The notes below the pieces were generated by a model. That model searched no databases. It saw only the letters and a program-made list of their open reading frames with translations, and was not told where the DNA came from. Source: Brachionus plicatilis (Eukaryota > Rotifera > Eurotatoria > Ploima > Brachionidae). Taken from it: a stretch of DNA of 64,000 nt. Numbering within the stretch: position 1 is the first letter of the stretch; each line of letters opens with the position of its first letter. Positions 1 through 11,547 of this stretch are shown in pieces. Position numbers and translations under genes: made by a program. The DNA lies in contig QEOQ01000670.1 of the NCBI GenBank assembly GCA_010279815.1, forward strand, positions 2,716 to 66,715, written 5' to 3'.

Positions 1-44
1 CTATGTTTTGAACTAATCCCATTATCAATATATTCAAATTCTTA

Positions 45-120
45 CAGTAGTGCTACGAAAAACTGTTTTTACGTAATTGTACGTAAAATTACGTAATTTT
101 ACGTAATTTCAAAATTTAAG
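45..120 (+). repeat. TACGTAA-array repeat with CAGTAGTG end, copy 1
   Basis: Begins with CAGTAGTGCTACG and continues as an array of TTTACGTAA/TACGTAAAA motifs. A related unit with the same start (CAGTGGTGTTCCGG) and the same TTTACGTAA motifs lies at 39131-39420. A CAGTGGTG-type end suggests a hAT-like terminal repeat, but no opposite terminus or target duplication was found. The copy probably sits in an intron of the TAB1-like gene. Confidence 0.4.
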
Positions 121-344
121 TATATTAAAAGATCAGAACTCAGTTTTATAATTGAATCTATAAGATTATAAATTTCAAGTCAAAAAAATTAAAAATTAAA
201 AAAAAATACATCTTGTGAAAATTTTCAGAAAAATTAATTTTAAATGTCAAGTCTTAAGTTTGACTTCTCTTTTTAAATTTGATTTTTATGCAACTTAGGA
301 TGGGAACGTTATTTCATTTAACAAAGATAAATTTAATTATTAAG

Positions 345-1191
345 CTCATGTGAAGAGTCTCCAATTATTTCGTCCCCTGAACATCCGGATGCTTCTATTG
401 TGATAGATGATTCTTTTTTATTCATGGCCATGTTTTCAGATGGACTTGTTAAAGCTATTGAATCCATAGGTAATTTATTTTAAATGCTTTAAATAGATTG
501 ACAAAAATTAGAATTTTTTAGATGGTCAAGATTGTAATGCAAATTCGGTTCTAGCACTTAAAATCATATCAAAAATAACAAGTGAACAAACTTTGAACAG
601 TGCAGCCCAATCTGTTCTTGATGAGGTAATATTTAGTTTAGTTTAATAGTTTATTTCTTTTTAAAGAAAGGCTACGTACAGGGCTCCTTCAGACAGTTAT
701 ATGATTATTTTTAAATAATATTTTTAAAGTTTTCATAATATACATATTATAAAAGAAATTTTTTTTTAAAGATAAAACGATCATTTGATGATAAATTCGA
801 ACAGTCTTTGAGTCAACGCGAAGATTTTACCTTGGCCATTCGAGTTTTTGACACAAATATAAAAACAAAGTTAAATAGCCTAGAAAATCAAAGTAGACTA
901 ACTACAAATGAGATTAAATTTAGACAAATTCAAATAAATGATTCGGAAAATGAGGATTCAGATGAACTACAAAGTCTAGATTTAAGAACTAGTATTGTGA
1001 AAACGAATCAGACTAGAAACTCTTTGGAGCGATCAAGAGCTTCAAGCCAAGTTAGCGATCATTTTTCAAACTTTTTGGATGACAAAAACAATGCTATACC
1101 GTATCTGAGTTTTGAAGAATTCAACAAAATTACCGCTGATGATCCTGAAATTGAAAAATTCTGTCAAGAACTTGAAGATTTAGCTTTGTAA
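345..1191 (+). CDS. TAB1: TAB1-like protein (TAK1-binding protein 1), 3' end only
   Basis: Exons 345-469, 522-625 and 772-1191 join in phase and give the last 215 residues; the 5' part lies before the window. TAB1 is a catalytically dead PP2C-fold adaptor that activates the kinase TAK1 in TGF-beta/innate signalling. Seen here: the end of the PP2C-like fold (DDSFLFMAMFSDGLVKAIES, then ALKIISKITSEQTLNSAAQS and REDFTLAIRVF), a Ser/Asn-rich linker, and near the C-terminus PYLSFEEFNKI, which resembles the TAK1-binding segment of TAB1 (PYVDFAEFYRLW type). Introns are 52 and 146 bp. The first visible exon has an in-frame stop just upstream (334-336), so either an acceptor AG at 343-344 is used or there is a one-base indel (see findings). 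An AATAAA overlaps the stop codon. Identification comes from motif similarity; an inactive PP2C relative is the alternative. Confidence 0.72.
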
Positions 1192-1196
1192 ATAAA
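1191..1196 (+). promoter_or_regulatory. Polyadenylation signal AATAAA of the TAB1-like gene
   Basis: AATAAA begins on the last base of the TAA stop at 1189-1191, implying a very short 3' UTR. Confidence 0.45.
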
Positions 1197-2464
1197 AAGT
1201 TGAATTTTTTTTTAATTTTCAATTTAGCCTGAATGGTTTTAAAGATAGATGAATAATATATTTTGATTTTTTAGGATTTTAAAGAATTTTAGATATTTTA
1301 TTTAGAGGTATTCAAGATTTTGTGAAATTCAGTACAAAATGATAAAAAGAACATACGATATAAATTATAAAAAATTAAATATTTTAATAAATTAAATTTT
1401 TCAATTTTTTAAAAAATCAAAAATAACTTTTACAAATCACAAAATTAACGCTAATGTGGCTGAAAGGGAGAATTAATATTCATTCCAAACAGCCAGGGGA
1501 TTTTTCCCAAATTATTTTTTAAATAAATAAATTATAAAAAATTAAATATGGTTCGTGATTGCGACATGGTGCAAGTTCGATTATCTATCAAGGTCTGAAA
1601 AACTCTGTAGCAGGAATCAAAATATCAAAATATTTAAGATTTCAGTGATTTTTTTCTTTAAATATGTCTTACTTTATCCAATGTATTTACATGATGTGAA
1701 AAGGATAGGAAGTAAGATAATAACTTAAAATAAAAAAATAATCGCTTTTTTTGTTGGTGTAGTTTGTAGGCATTTACAAAATATTTCGCTTTCTTAACAA
1801 ATCAAGTTCTAATATTCAATTCAGTTTATTAATTATTAAATATATGTGAAAATAAAAGTAAGTAAAAATAAGAATGTCAATGTGTCTTTTTTCTTTCCTG
1901 AACTTTTCAATACTTAAACACTTTGCACATGTCACCTCTTACAATTTATCAATTTTAATTGTCTTTTTATTATATTTTAACTTATTTTAATTTGATCTTA
2001 TTTTTTCTTTACAATTTTCTTTTCATTTTATTTTGTCTTGATTTTTATTTTTATTCTTTTTTTTAATCTGAAGGACCTTTAGCTCGGCACAGATAAAACA
2101 AATAAATAATAATGAAATATTTAGGAAACAAACTCGAGACTAGGTTGAAACTAAAAAATCGTATCTTATCTTATTATTTAAAAAAATAAAAGTTAGAAAA
2201 AAGTTTTCTAATCATCAACAGTCAAAAGGAGATGAGCGCCTTCCTTGACATTACTTTTTTTTGGAGAATTCCTTTAATAAAATAAAATTTTTTTAAAAGA
2301 GTAAATATCCATTAAAAATTCTTCTTATATATAGAGAGAGACAGGGCCTGTAGTGCAGGGGGTGCTACTTTAGCTTATTTTACTATTTTAATTTCTTTAT
2401 TTTATTTTATTTTTGTATTTTTTTTTCTGAAAGATTTTTTTTTAATAATAAAGATTAATTTTAA
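1197..2464. other. Noncoding interval, A+T-rich
   Basis: No convincing coding exon on either strand. Stretches at about 1553-1717 resemble 3454-3705, partly inverted and partly direct (a shared ACATGATGTGAAA segment and an inverted CATGGTGCAAG segment), suggesting a degraded dispersed repeat. Confidence 0.5.
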
Positions 2465-3175
2465 GGGTTTGTTGTTTAAACATACATCAAAATCTTCTCA
2501 ACATACATTCATATCTTTTCAGCATACACAAAATTTTTCAAAACATACATTAACTTAAAAACATACAAACATGCTAAAAAACATACATACTAGCTTAAAA
2601 ACATACAAAAATTGGCATATTAAAAAATAAAAAATTGAAATTTAAAATTATTTTCAAAAAATTTAATAAAATGAATAGACGGACAAAACAAACAATTAAT
2701 TATAAATATAAAATATGTGGTCATTTATTAGCACAAGAATCATTATTAAATGCACGTGAATTTGTAAATAAGCCAAAAAAAGGAGGTCAAAAAAAGTCTA
2801 CTAAATCATTAGAAAAAGATTAGTTAATTATTAATTTTTGACTTTTATTATCAAATTTAATTAAATCGAATAAAACATTTTTTTTAAAAGTTTATTACTA
2901 AATTTTTGTATTTTGAAAATTAAAATAAATCGTCTCTTTTATTTAAAAATAATTCTTTTATTTATCTGCTAAAATTAAACAGGACTAAATTTAAAAGTGA
3001 TTTTTTTAAAAAACCAGTATGTTTGTTAGCAATCTGTATGTTTTTCAGCCCTATGTATATTTTTAAGAATTTTGTATGATTTTCAGCAAATGTATGTTTT
3101 GATAAAAACTACGTATGGTGAAAAGATTTGAATGTATGGTGAAAAGATTTTTATGTATGCTGGTCAGCTAGACCC
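2465..3175. mobile_element. Non-autonomous Mutator-like element 1 (ACATACA arrays)
   Basis: A 711-bp element bounded by GGGT...ACCC and flanked by a perfect 9-bp direct duplication TAATTTTAA (2456-2464 and 3176-3184). Both ends carry the same irregular array in inverted orientation: CATACATNAAAATCTTYTCA followed by repeated AACATACA/CATAC units. 9-bp target duplications are the hallmark of the Mutator (MULE) superfamily. The interior holds a remnant of a transposase C-terminus (2662-2823). Confidence 0.8.
2662..2823 (+). pseudogene. MULE transposase C-terminal remnant (SWIM end plus basic tail)
   Basis: A short open stretch inside Mutator-like element 1. It contains YKYKICGHLLAQ, resembling the final C-x-H half of a SWIM zinc finger (CxCx(n)CxH), and then a Lys/Gly-rich tail (FVNKPKKGGQKKS) ending at a stop. 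The remnant in element 2 has CAHLLALKEL and NKPKRGRAKNA in the same order, so the two are homologous. The catalytic core and most of the transposase are absent; this alone cannot be a functional transposase. The upstream limit of the remnant is uncertain. Confidence 0.55.
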
Positions 3176-3184
3176 TAATTTTAA

Positions 3185-4783
3185 ATAATTCATTTCTGAA
3201 AATATTTTGTACATAAATTTATTTCCTTATAGTATTGCTCAAGATCAATAATCTTATAGTATTGTATAAGATCTTTTATTATATTTTTTATACTTTTTTT
3301 AAATATTAAGATTAGATTTTTAAAGACTTTGAGTATTTTAACTCTGAGGCTGAAGATATTTTTTCTTACTGAGTTAATTCTAAGAAAACTTAATTAGCAA
3401 GCATCTATTAGTTAAAAGGCTATTTGATTCTATATCTTGCCATTCCCCATATTTTTACATGATGTGAAATTGTAGAAGTAAGCTATTCACTTAGAATAAA
3501 TATCTTTGGTGATTATTACAAATGAATCTAAAAAAAACATTGGATACTAAATAAAAATGTTATAAATTCCTTACAAAAGATGTTTTCTCTAGTTAGATTT
3601 TAATATATTAGAGCGTAGTACATGTTGCAGAGATTTTGAACATCATTAACAGACTTTAGCAGCTGATGCAACTTTGAATCTTGCACCATGATGCATTCAC
3701 GGAACTAATTTTAAGCTTTTAGAAAAAAAGTAATTCAATTTTTACCATTTCTTTTCTCTCGAACTTGAAAAAATCGGAATTTAATAGTTCATTCAATAGT
3801 AGTAATTTGAATGCTCCGAAAAAAGAAGGATAAAAAATGAATTTTTTTAAGTTTTTAATTTTTGAGTGACTCAGTTGAAATAGCATGTTACAGTTAAAAA
3901 TATATAATGACACAAAAAAATTGGATGTGAATTTTCGTTTTCAGTAATGTCAATTATTGAAGAAGGGACATGCTCTGAAATAATATTAAAAGCCAAGTAA
4001 TAAATAAAAGTATGACATAGAACCTAATCTTTATTGGGAAAAAAATTTTATTAAAATCACATAAATTAAAGATTAATTCTACAAGTAATAATACATTGGT
4101 TAAATAAGTCATTTAATCAATAAGTCTAAAATAAGCATATATACAAGAATAAAAAAAAATTTTAAAAAAAGTAAATATTGTATAATTTCAATCTAAAAAT
4201 TTAATTTTTTTGAGAATTACAAAACAATTAGAAAATTGAGAGTTTTGCATGTATTATTTGCAATTTTTTTGAAAAAATAAATTCATGAAAAATTATTCAC
4301 AGAAAATTTATAAAAATGTAATATTTTGATTCTTTGATTCAAAAGTTTGTTAGTTTTTTTTATTATTAATTTTTATTGAACTATTTTATCGAAATTTACA
4401 ATTGAAGTCAGAATTTACAATTGTCACTAGGACTTAAATTTTAATGACTTTGAATTTAACTAGGCCGCCACAATAACTACCTGGAACGGCAAAAAATTCA
4501 TGTTGTTCGGACTTTTTTTAAAAATTATTTAAAGTCCGGACTTTACTTAAGACTTGTGATTTATAAACAAGTCTAATTATATATTGTAAGAAGATAGATT
4601 TTATTATTTCAAAAGATTGCTTTTTTTATTTTCTTTAAAAATTTCTAAAAAAAGGTTATCTTGAATTTTTTTAAGACAAAATTTTAAAGAAAAATTCCGA
4701 ATTTAGTTAAGTTAGAAATTTTAGATTAAAATCCTTAATTATTAAAATTAAAATATATTTGTTATGCTATGATTTTAAAACAA
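3185..4783. other. Noncoding interval
   Basis: No supported gene. It holds the degraded repeat similarity at 3454-3705 and copy 1 of the AAGTC-array repeat (4404-4575). Confidence 0.5.
4404..4575. repeat. AAGTC-array repeat, copy 1
   Basis: Irregular array of AGTC/GACTT motifs on both sides of a conserved core at 4461-4493 (TAGGCCGCCACAATAACTAC, then CTGGAACGGCAA). The same core occurs inverted at 46773-46807 and, more diverged, at 46712-46743. Confidence 0.6.
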
Positions 4784-4790
4784 TATAAAG
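4784..4790 (+). promoter_or_regulatory. Possible TATA box
   Basis: TATAAAG lies 64 bp upstream of the ATG at 4854, in a locally less A+T-rich stretch. The spacing suits an intronless gene with a short 5' UTR. In DNA this A+T-rich a chance match is quite possible. Confidence 0.3.
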
Positions 4791-4853
4791 GCACACACAT
4801 CTGTTTTTTAAGCTCGTCCCTCCAAATTAATTGAAATCATAGTTTTTGTAAAA

Positions 4854-5894
4854 ATGGCTGTCGAAGTTTTTAAAAATTTGTTCAAGCAAAGTCAAGAATC
4901 AGGTTATTTTTTTTTTAAAAAATTAAGCCAAGAATTGTCCATCTTATCACCAAAGTCACGTGAAAAGCAAGGTGTCTCATACAATGACACCGAGCAAAAA
5001 ATAATTGCTGAAACCAAAGCAGCTATAGTCAAGAATTTTTGCCTAAATTCAGTAATTATGAATACTGATAAATTTAATATTTCAATTTTGAATGGTTTTA
5101 TGGAACTTTTGGATGATGAGACAAACTCGGAAAAAATTTTGGCACAGTCCTTTTTTTTGCTTCACGCAAGCAAGTCCGACTTTTCGAACATAAAATGTTC
5201 AAAAGATATTATTATAAATATTCTAAAAAATTTATGGTCAATTGACACCAATGTTGACCAAGAAGAGTATTCTGAGTATCACTCGATGTTCCAAACTTTA
5301 ATTAAAAGCAAAAATATCATCAAAAACATTACAAATGTAATGAATGAGTTGATTGAAGAGATCAATAAACCTTTATACAACTATTCAAATTTAAAGCTGA
5401 TTTTTTTTAACAGTGATTTTGATACACTACGTGGCTTTTCTGGAAAAGATCGAATCTACATTAATACACTGCCTTTTACAAAAATTTCTCAATATAGATG
5501 TTTTTCCTCTGAAGTTAAGGAAATTACATTAAAACTCGAGTTTGCTCGACTTTTTATTCATGAAACATCACATGTGGTTTTGCGTTACTACCTGGGAAAT
5601 TTGAACTTGTCAAGTCCTTATCTAAAGAACGAATCTAATTATAAAATAAAGAAAAGCGTGATCGAATGCGGAATTGAAAGTGAGAAAAAGATTTTCCAAG
5701 AAGTAATTGATTGGGATAGATCAATAGACAATCGGTATAATTTGATATACTGTAAAAAATTTCTGAATGATATTCTAAGTGACAAATTTGAAATATTCGA
5801 TACAGAGAAGGCTGAAGTTGTTCTCATTCCACCAGAGGACATTCCAAAAGTTACATTCAGCATCAGATTTCATGAAAAATTACGAGGTTTTTGA
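4854..5894 (+). CDS. Uncharacterised protein with HETSH metallopeptidase-like motif
   Basis: Intronless 346-residue reading frame. No family was recognised with confidence. The only diagnostic feature is HETSH at about residues 236-240, within LFIHETSHVVLRYYLG, followed about 25 residues later by a Glu-containing helix (IECGIESEKKIF). HExxH with a downstream Glu is the zinc-binding and catalytic arrangement of gluzincin metallopeptidases, so a zinc protease-like fold is plausible but unproven. There is no signal peptide or membrane segment, which suggests a cytosolic or nuclear protein. The N-terminal 200 residues are Lys/Asn/Ser-rich without recognisable repeats. The start is the first ATG; TATAAAG precedes it and an AATAAA follows about 25 bp after the stop. 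Isolated and single-exon among intron-bearing genes, it may be a retrogene or of foreign origin. Inactive relatives of HExxH proteins are common. Confidence 0.6.
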   Translation: MAVEVFKNLFKQSQESGYFFFKKLSQELSILSPKSREKQGVSYNDTEQKIIAETKAAIVKNFCLNSVIMNTDKFNISILNGFMELLDDETNSEKILAQSFFLLHASKSDFSNIKCSKDIIINILKNLWSIDTNVDQEEYSEYHSMFQTLIKSKNIIKNITNVMNELIEEINKPLYNYSNLKLIFFNSDFDTLRGFSGKDRIYINTLPFTKISQYRCFSSEVKEITLKLEFARLFIHETSHVVLRYYLGNLNLSSPYLKNESNYKIKKSVIECGIESEKKIFQEVIDWDRSIDNRYNLIYCKKFLNDILSDKFEIFDTEKAEVVLIPPEDIPKVTFSIRFHEKLRGF

Positions 5895-7532
5895 TTAATC
5901 CATGAATTTTTTTTAAGTAAATAAATATTATTTTTAGCATTAATTTTTATCTATATCCTTTATTACTTTGAAAATTTAATCAAAAATTAAATATAAATTA
6001 AATATCATTTATTTGGTATTCATGCATCTTACCAATAAGGGTCTAGATAATGAATTCATTAATATTTTAAAATTTACTGACAGAAATTTCATCACCTTTT
6101 TATATTTTATATTTGATTTATATTGATGTTAAAATAAAATTTATTTTTAATGTTTTTTTTTTAAATATTTTTCATTAAATTTTTATCCTACAAGAAAATA
6201 TATTGATCATCAAGTCCAAAAATTTGTTTTTTGTTTGTAATTTTGCAATAATAAAATTACATACAATCAAGATTTGCCATTTGAAGAAAGATCGAGAATT
6301 TAAAAATTCAAGTCATTTACTTAAAAATATTTTTTCTTACTTCCTTAAAAGTTTTTTTGAAAAAGACCAGTAACGTTAAAAACTCGATTTCAGGATTTAA
6401 AAAAAAGAATTACAATTATTCATATTAAAATTATTATATTTCTGCTAAAAATTAATTTTTCTTTAATTTATTTTCTCAAATTGAAAATTATTTTTTCCTT
6501 AAATGCTTAATTAATTTTTTTTATAATTTCCAAAAATTTTTAATTAAATTTATTCAATCAGATAAAGTCTAAAAAATTGATCGAATTTGGCAATTCGAAG
6601 TTCATGATCGCGATCAAATGATCAAAACTTAATTGATTATTATCTTAAAAAAATGATGAAATTAGCTTTTTTAATTTTTTTTTTAAATTAAACATAAGAT
6701 CTTTAATGTTTTAATTGAAAAAAAAAACATATCTTTTTTTTCTATTCGATCTTTAATTGATTTTTCTAAAATCTTCACTTGAAAACTTTAAAGAACAATT
6801 TAAAATCAATGCTAAGGTATCCAACTTATGACTTAAAATGATATTATAATATTAATTAAAATATTTTACGGCGAAACAGAGTTAAATTTTGTATTGAAAA
6901 ATTTCAAAATATTGATTGAGATTTTATTTTTACTCCAGATTAAAATTCATATAATTTTCTATCTAATTAAAGATTAAAAAATCATTTTAAATAATGTTTA
7001 GTTATTTATTGTTAAAAAATCGATTAAAAAATACTTTTTTTTCAATCAAAACTAAAAATTTTGATTTGAAATTTACATATGATCATGAACTTCAATTTGC
7101 TCTAAATTTTTTTTTTTTCTAATCTATTCAAAAACGAAATATTTTTTTTTAATTTTCTTTTAAAAATTATAGGAGATGCAACTGTTTTGACTAACTATTT
7201 CTAGCATGTCATTAATAAATTTTAAAAACACTTCGATCTTATTTCCTTTTTTTAATATCAATCAAAAGCAATCATCAGCTTAGAAGAAAGTAGATTACAA
7301 TTTTTCAGACTTGTTTTTAAGTCACAGTTTTAAGTCTAAGTCACAAAAATTTAAGTCAAAGTCATTGACTTGACTTAAGACTTGTGACTTAAAAACAACT
7401 CAGCAATTTTTTAAGAGAATAAGTTCAGAATATTTGTTTCAAAAAATAATTAAATCTTGATATTTATTGATTAAAAAACGGTTTATTAATTTTACAAATT
7501 TTACATTCGCTTTACAAATACGTATAAATTTT
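5895..7532. other. Noncoding interval between HETSH gene and first UNC5-like gene
   Basis: Strongly A+T-rich with no coding exon found on either strand. It contains AAGTC-array copy 2 near 7306-7405. Confidence 0.5.
7306..7405. repeat. AAGTC-array repeat, copy 2 (partial)
   Basis: Dense array of AAGTC/GACTT motifs ending in AACAACTCAGC, matching the end of copy 3 (CCAACTCAGC near 46982). The TAGGCCGC core is not present. Confidence 0.5.
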
Positions 7533-10500
7533 TTAATTTTTTTTTCTCAATATATTTACTGAAAAACTTTCTTCATCATCCGAATTCGTCATATTTATCA
7601 TCAACCACAGACCCACTATTATTTCAAAAGAATTTTCCCTTGCAGAAAAATACCCAATATTTCTTAAAAAAATTTAAATATTTAATAAAAAATATTTAAA
7701 ATTGAAATAAATTTATTTACCTGTCACATTTTAACAAACTAGCCAACAATCTCCAGTCGTTCTTTTTCAATGTATTCACTTTTAGATATCGATGAAAAAA
7801 TTCATCAATTAGCATTGAGACTCTAATTTTAAAGCAGAAATTTAAAAAATAAATCAATTTTTAATAAACTTTAAAAAATTACTTTAATGGAATAAAAAGT
7901 GGATTTACACTGACCGAGCTATAGAACTCTTGCTGGTTACAATTGGCCGTGTGCAAATCATTTATAGTAGTGTTCAAATTGGCATAAGAAAATAAAAGCT
8001 TATCTTGCAGTTCAAGCGAAACTTTTAGATCAAAATTAGTCCGGTTCATTTGTTTAAAATTTTCATTTAAAAGTTTAAAATTGATTGAATTTTTTAATTG
8101 TTTACAAGTCTGGTCATTTAAAGTGAAGGGAATTTGAATTTCAATAAAATCACAGCTGGCATTCCAAATTTCGGACAGTCTTATTTTCCTGCATGTCGAA
8201 TCTGAATTGATTACCAAATTATTATAGGTAACATTCAACTCCAGATTAAGATAGGAATTTTCTAGCTTATCTTTTTTCGGATAATTTAGCTCAAAAATCT
8301 CTGGCATTTTGACAATCTTTCCATTAGTCATCTGAATATACTCGTTCAAAATTTCTCCAGCTGCTTTTGTATTCTGAATGAGATAGACCCTTATTTCGCC
8401 ATCAATCAGCAAAATGGCATACTTCATCTGTTTGACACTGGGACAAAGATTTCCATTAGTTTTGGGCCGTCCCACCAATGCAAAAAATCCATCATTTTCC
8501 GCCATCACAAAGCATCTGTTTGCTGTTAATTGAAGGTAAAATTTTGGATTCATGGTCACATCTATTCGCTCAAAGAAGCATTGCTGAAAGCCTTTATGGT
8601 ATATCGAAAATTCCCAGTCAGTTTCGCCAAACAAAGCTGAATGATCCATGCTGAACAAGACTGGTCTGGCAAAAGGCTCTGATTCATGGTCAGTTTTGAG
8701 CACAAAAATCGAAGACAAAAGAGTCTCATCATCTGTTAGACTGAGAACACATTCATTGTCACTTTTCATTATACCAGCTTGGATTTCATGCTCAAAAGTA
8801 TCATCAGGCACCAAAATGCTTATTCCATACTTGGCTATTTCAATCAATCCGCCGCAATTGAATATGCCAAAAGAAAAGATATCGAATTCATTAGAGCTTT
8901 GGTCATCAAATTTCACGTTCTTGGCCGTGTAAATAGCGCTCTTGTGTTCGCTTATTAGCTTTAAAATTTGAGCAGATTTGTCATCGTGATCAGACCGTGG
9001 CGCTTTTGCTGAGCACAAACTGTACGAATGAACCGAGTTTTCGTTCAGTAGATAAAGAGAATTTTTGGCCAGACTATCTGTTGGAGATGAGCTTAATTTT
9101 ACTTTGCTGCTAGCTGTGCTGTTGCTACCACTAACTGTTTCGTCATAGTTTGCAGCTAAATAAGTCGACACATGGTAGTTTTTGTTCAAGTCATATGCAA
9201 GCATGTTGGAATTTGGTTGATTGTTGAATTTAAGTGGAAGTAAACTCTCCATAAAATGGTCTTGATTGTAGTCTGGTTGAATTGAAAAATAAATTGGATG
9301 ATGATCTATTTCGGATGTTTTACAGCTGTCAATTGAAGCTTGCTTTTTCCTCAGTGTCAAGAATGAAATTATCACCACTAAGAGAATAACACCCGAAATG
9401 GATAGGATTAAAAAGGCAATTGCTGAATATGGAAATTCTTTTTGAACTCTTGATGGAGGAATCAAATCTTTAAAAAAATTCTTAATTAAATTTTGCTTAA
9501 CATCGAAAAGGACTATTAACAGTTGTTAATAATTCTTGAAAAAAGATTTTATCTTATAGATTTTTGTTGATAATCTCGATATTTTTTTCCTTTACAATCA
9601 GTGAAGATTCTAGAAAATGAAAGCTTAAACATAGGCTCTTCGGGTCAGTCTAAGGTACCAATCTATAAAGTAATGAAAGTTTTAATTGGTATCATTTAAA
9701 TAATTGGTTATTCATCAATAATACTTATGATGTATTTTTTAACTTATTTTTATGTAAAAAATGATTGTTAAATTTTTTAATATTCATTTATATTATTTTA
9801 AATTAAGCCTAAATAATAATAATTAATGAAGTAAATTAAAGTTAATTGAAACTATAAAAATATTTCAATATTAAGCCAAGTATTATTAAAGTATCTTTTC
9901 ATAGTTTATTCTCAATTTTTTATGAAATTTAGCAAAAATAAAATCTAAACTTGTCACAAGTAAAAGACATAGAGAATTCAAAAGTTCAAGTCACTAACTT
10001 AAAAAGATTCTTAAACGGCTTTTTTTATTTATTGTAAAAAATACATATTTTAAAATTTTAATAGTAAGAAATTTTAGTTTTTATACTCTCAACTTTTTGA
10101 ATAATTTTTTTAGATTATGAATTACTGAAGTCAAATAAAATATTTCCACTTTATAAATTTTTTTAAAAAATAAATAAATCAAAAAAAAATTATTTAACAA
10201 TTTTAACTTAATAGGCTCTGAAATTTATTTAAAAAAAATTGATTTTATTTCATTCTGATAAATAACTTTCATTTTTGTTAATTTTTGGTTTTTAAAAATA
10301 ATCTATTAGACTTAATGATTAGTGGTAGATAAAAATTAAATGAAATTTTTAAAATATTTTTTACTTGATATTTTTTCGCAATAAAAAGTACAATTCGAGT
10401 ACTCAATATTGGGTCCAGAGCATTTATCAGATTTAATGTTAATTTCTTCATTGATTGGTATGATTTTACCACTTGGCAATTTGTGTCCCAGTTGGCACTC

Positions 10501-11547
10501 TCTTGTTCTTGATCTCAAGCACTCAGCGTTGCAAACCATTGACCATGCAGACCATTCGGTCCAAAAATAGCCTATTTCATCAGTGGCCGAATTTTGTGCA
10601 GAAAAATGGCCGATTAGTATTTGATCATTCCTGGTTTCAAACTGGGTCTCTGGACAAGGAATGTAGCAAGCTATGGTCTGATACGGAAAGCCATCACAGC
10701 CTATGGCGTTGTTGATGGTTGGTGGATTTTGGCAAGTTCTGAAGCGTTTTTGGACACCTTCGCCACAGTTCGAGTCCGAAACACACTCAGTCCAATTAGA
10801 CCATTCGGTCCAGCCTTTATCTTCAGCAACAGACAGCAAAGCTGGCTCGCTCACCCTTCTAGCTGCCAAATTCTCAGCTACACATGAATAATTAGCAGAG
10901 TCAGTTCTCAAAACTTCACTTATAAGCAAGCTTCCCTCGTGAGATACATAAATACGCTTATTTGACTTGTCGATGACCAGGCCATTTTTCAGCCAATATA
11001 TGCTTGGTTTAGGCTCACCTTCAGGCGGCAAACATCGGATCTCAACACTTTTGCCAATCAAGCCAATTGTCGACATGGGCTCCCATTCAAAAATTTCCTC
11101 TAAATCTAAATTTATTTAATAAAATTTTTTTGTTAAATTTTATTTAATTTTTTAAAAATATTTACAGGCTGATTTAACAAATATTTTTCTGCTAGTTATT
11201 GATTCATCATTAAGCCAGCCGAGACAAACGCACCAAAACGATGCAATCGATTCAGAATTGGAATAAATAGACAATTTTCTGTACTCGTCCAATTTTTTTT
11301 TATCTATTGTCACCTCCAGACTAAGCAGCTGTTTGTTTCCGATCTGAATGAGCCGTGAGCTAGTTGAGTCAGGCGACCAGTGGTCATTGCATTTGAAAAA
11401 TCCCGATCTGGCATTCTCAATTTTGCATTTAAGCACAGCCGGTTGGTCTTGGGTCACAAAAGAGTCCTCGGGCTGCTCGTAAAAACTCAATAAACTTGCT
11501 CCAAGTGTGCCCACAAGTGTCCACAAGATCACAAGTATTAATCTCAT
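7533..11547 (-). CDS. unc5-like: UNC5-like netrin receptor, paralog A
   Basis: Five exons on the minus strand: 11547-11166, 11105-10365, 9467-7883, 7822-7721 and 7662-7533 (979 residues, all phases consistent). UNC5 receptors mediate repulsion from netrin in axon and cell guidance. Domains in order: hydrophobic signal peptide (about 1-18), Ig1 (about 25-125), Ig2 (about 135-225, AYLEEIFEWEPM start, CLPPEGEP), two TSP1 repeats (WTEWSNWTEC; WTEWSAWSMVC), one transmembrane helix (about 386-410), juxtamembrane linker, ZU5 (about 575-665, with CGGLIEIAKYGISILVPDDT), UPA-like region, and a C-terminal death domain split over the last two exons (KKNDWRLLASLLKCD; GYFSARENSFEIIVGLW). The start is the Met directly before the signal peptide; a Met 9 codons upstream is less likely. 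Ig1 and the signal peptide share one exon, whereas paralog B has two extra introns there. Confidence 0.93.
9468..10364. other. 897-bp intron of UNC5-like paralog A
   Basis: Separates the extracellular exon from the transmembrane exon. A+T-rich; no open frame of note and no recognisable repeat. Confidence 0.6.

Noticed and set aside
2465..3175. CRISPR-like reading of the regularly recurring short motifs
   Set aside because: Motifs are irregularly spaced and inverted between the two arms, the DNA is from an animal, and target duplications show a transposon.
1553..3705. A larger transposon spanning 1553-3705 based on an inverted CATGGTGCAAG segment
   Set aside because: The similarity is patchy, partly direct and partly inverted, and no ends or target duplication could be defined; kept only as a note on degraded repeats.
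10473..10891. Plus-strand open frames opposite UNC5-like paralog A
   Set aside because: Shadow frames of the TSP1/Ig2 exon; no family similarity.
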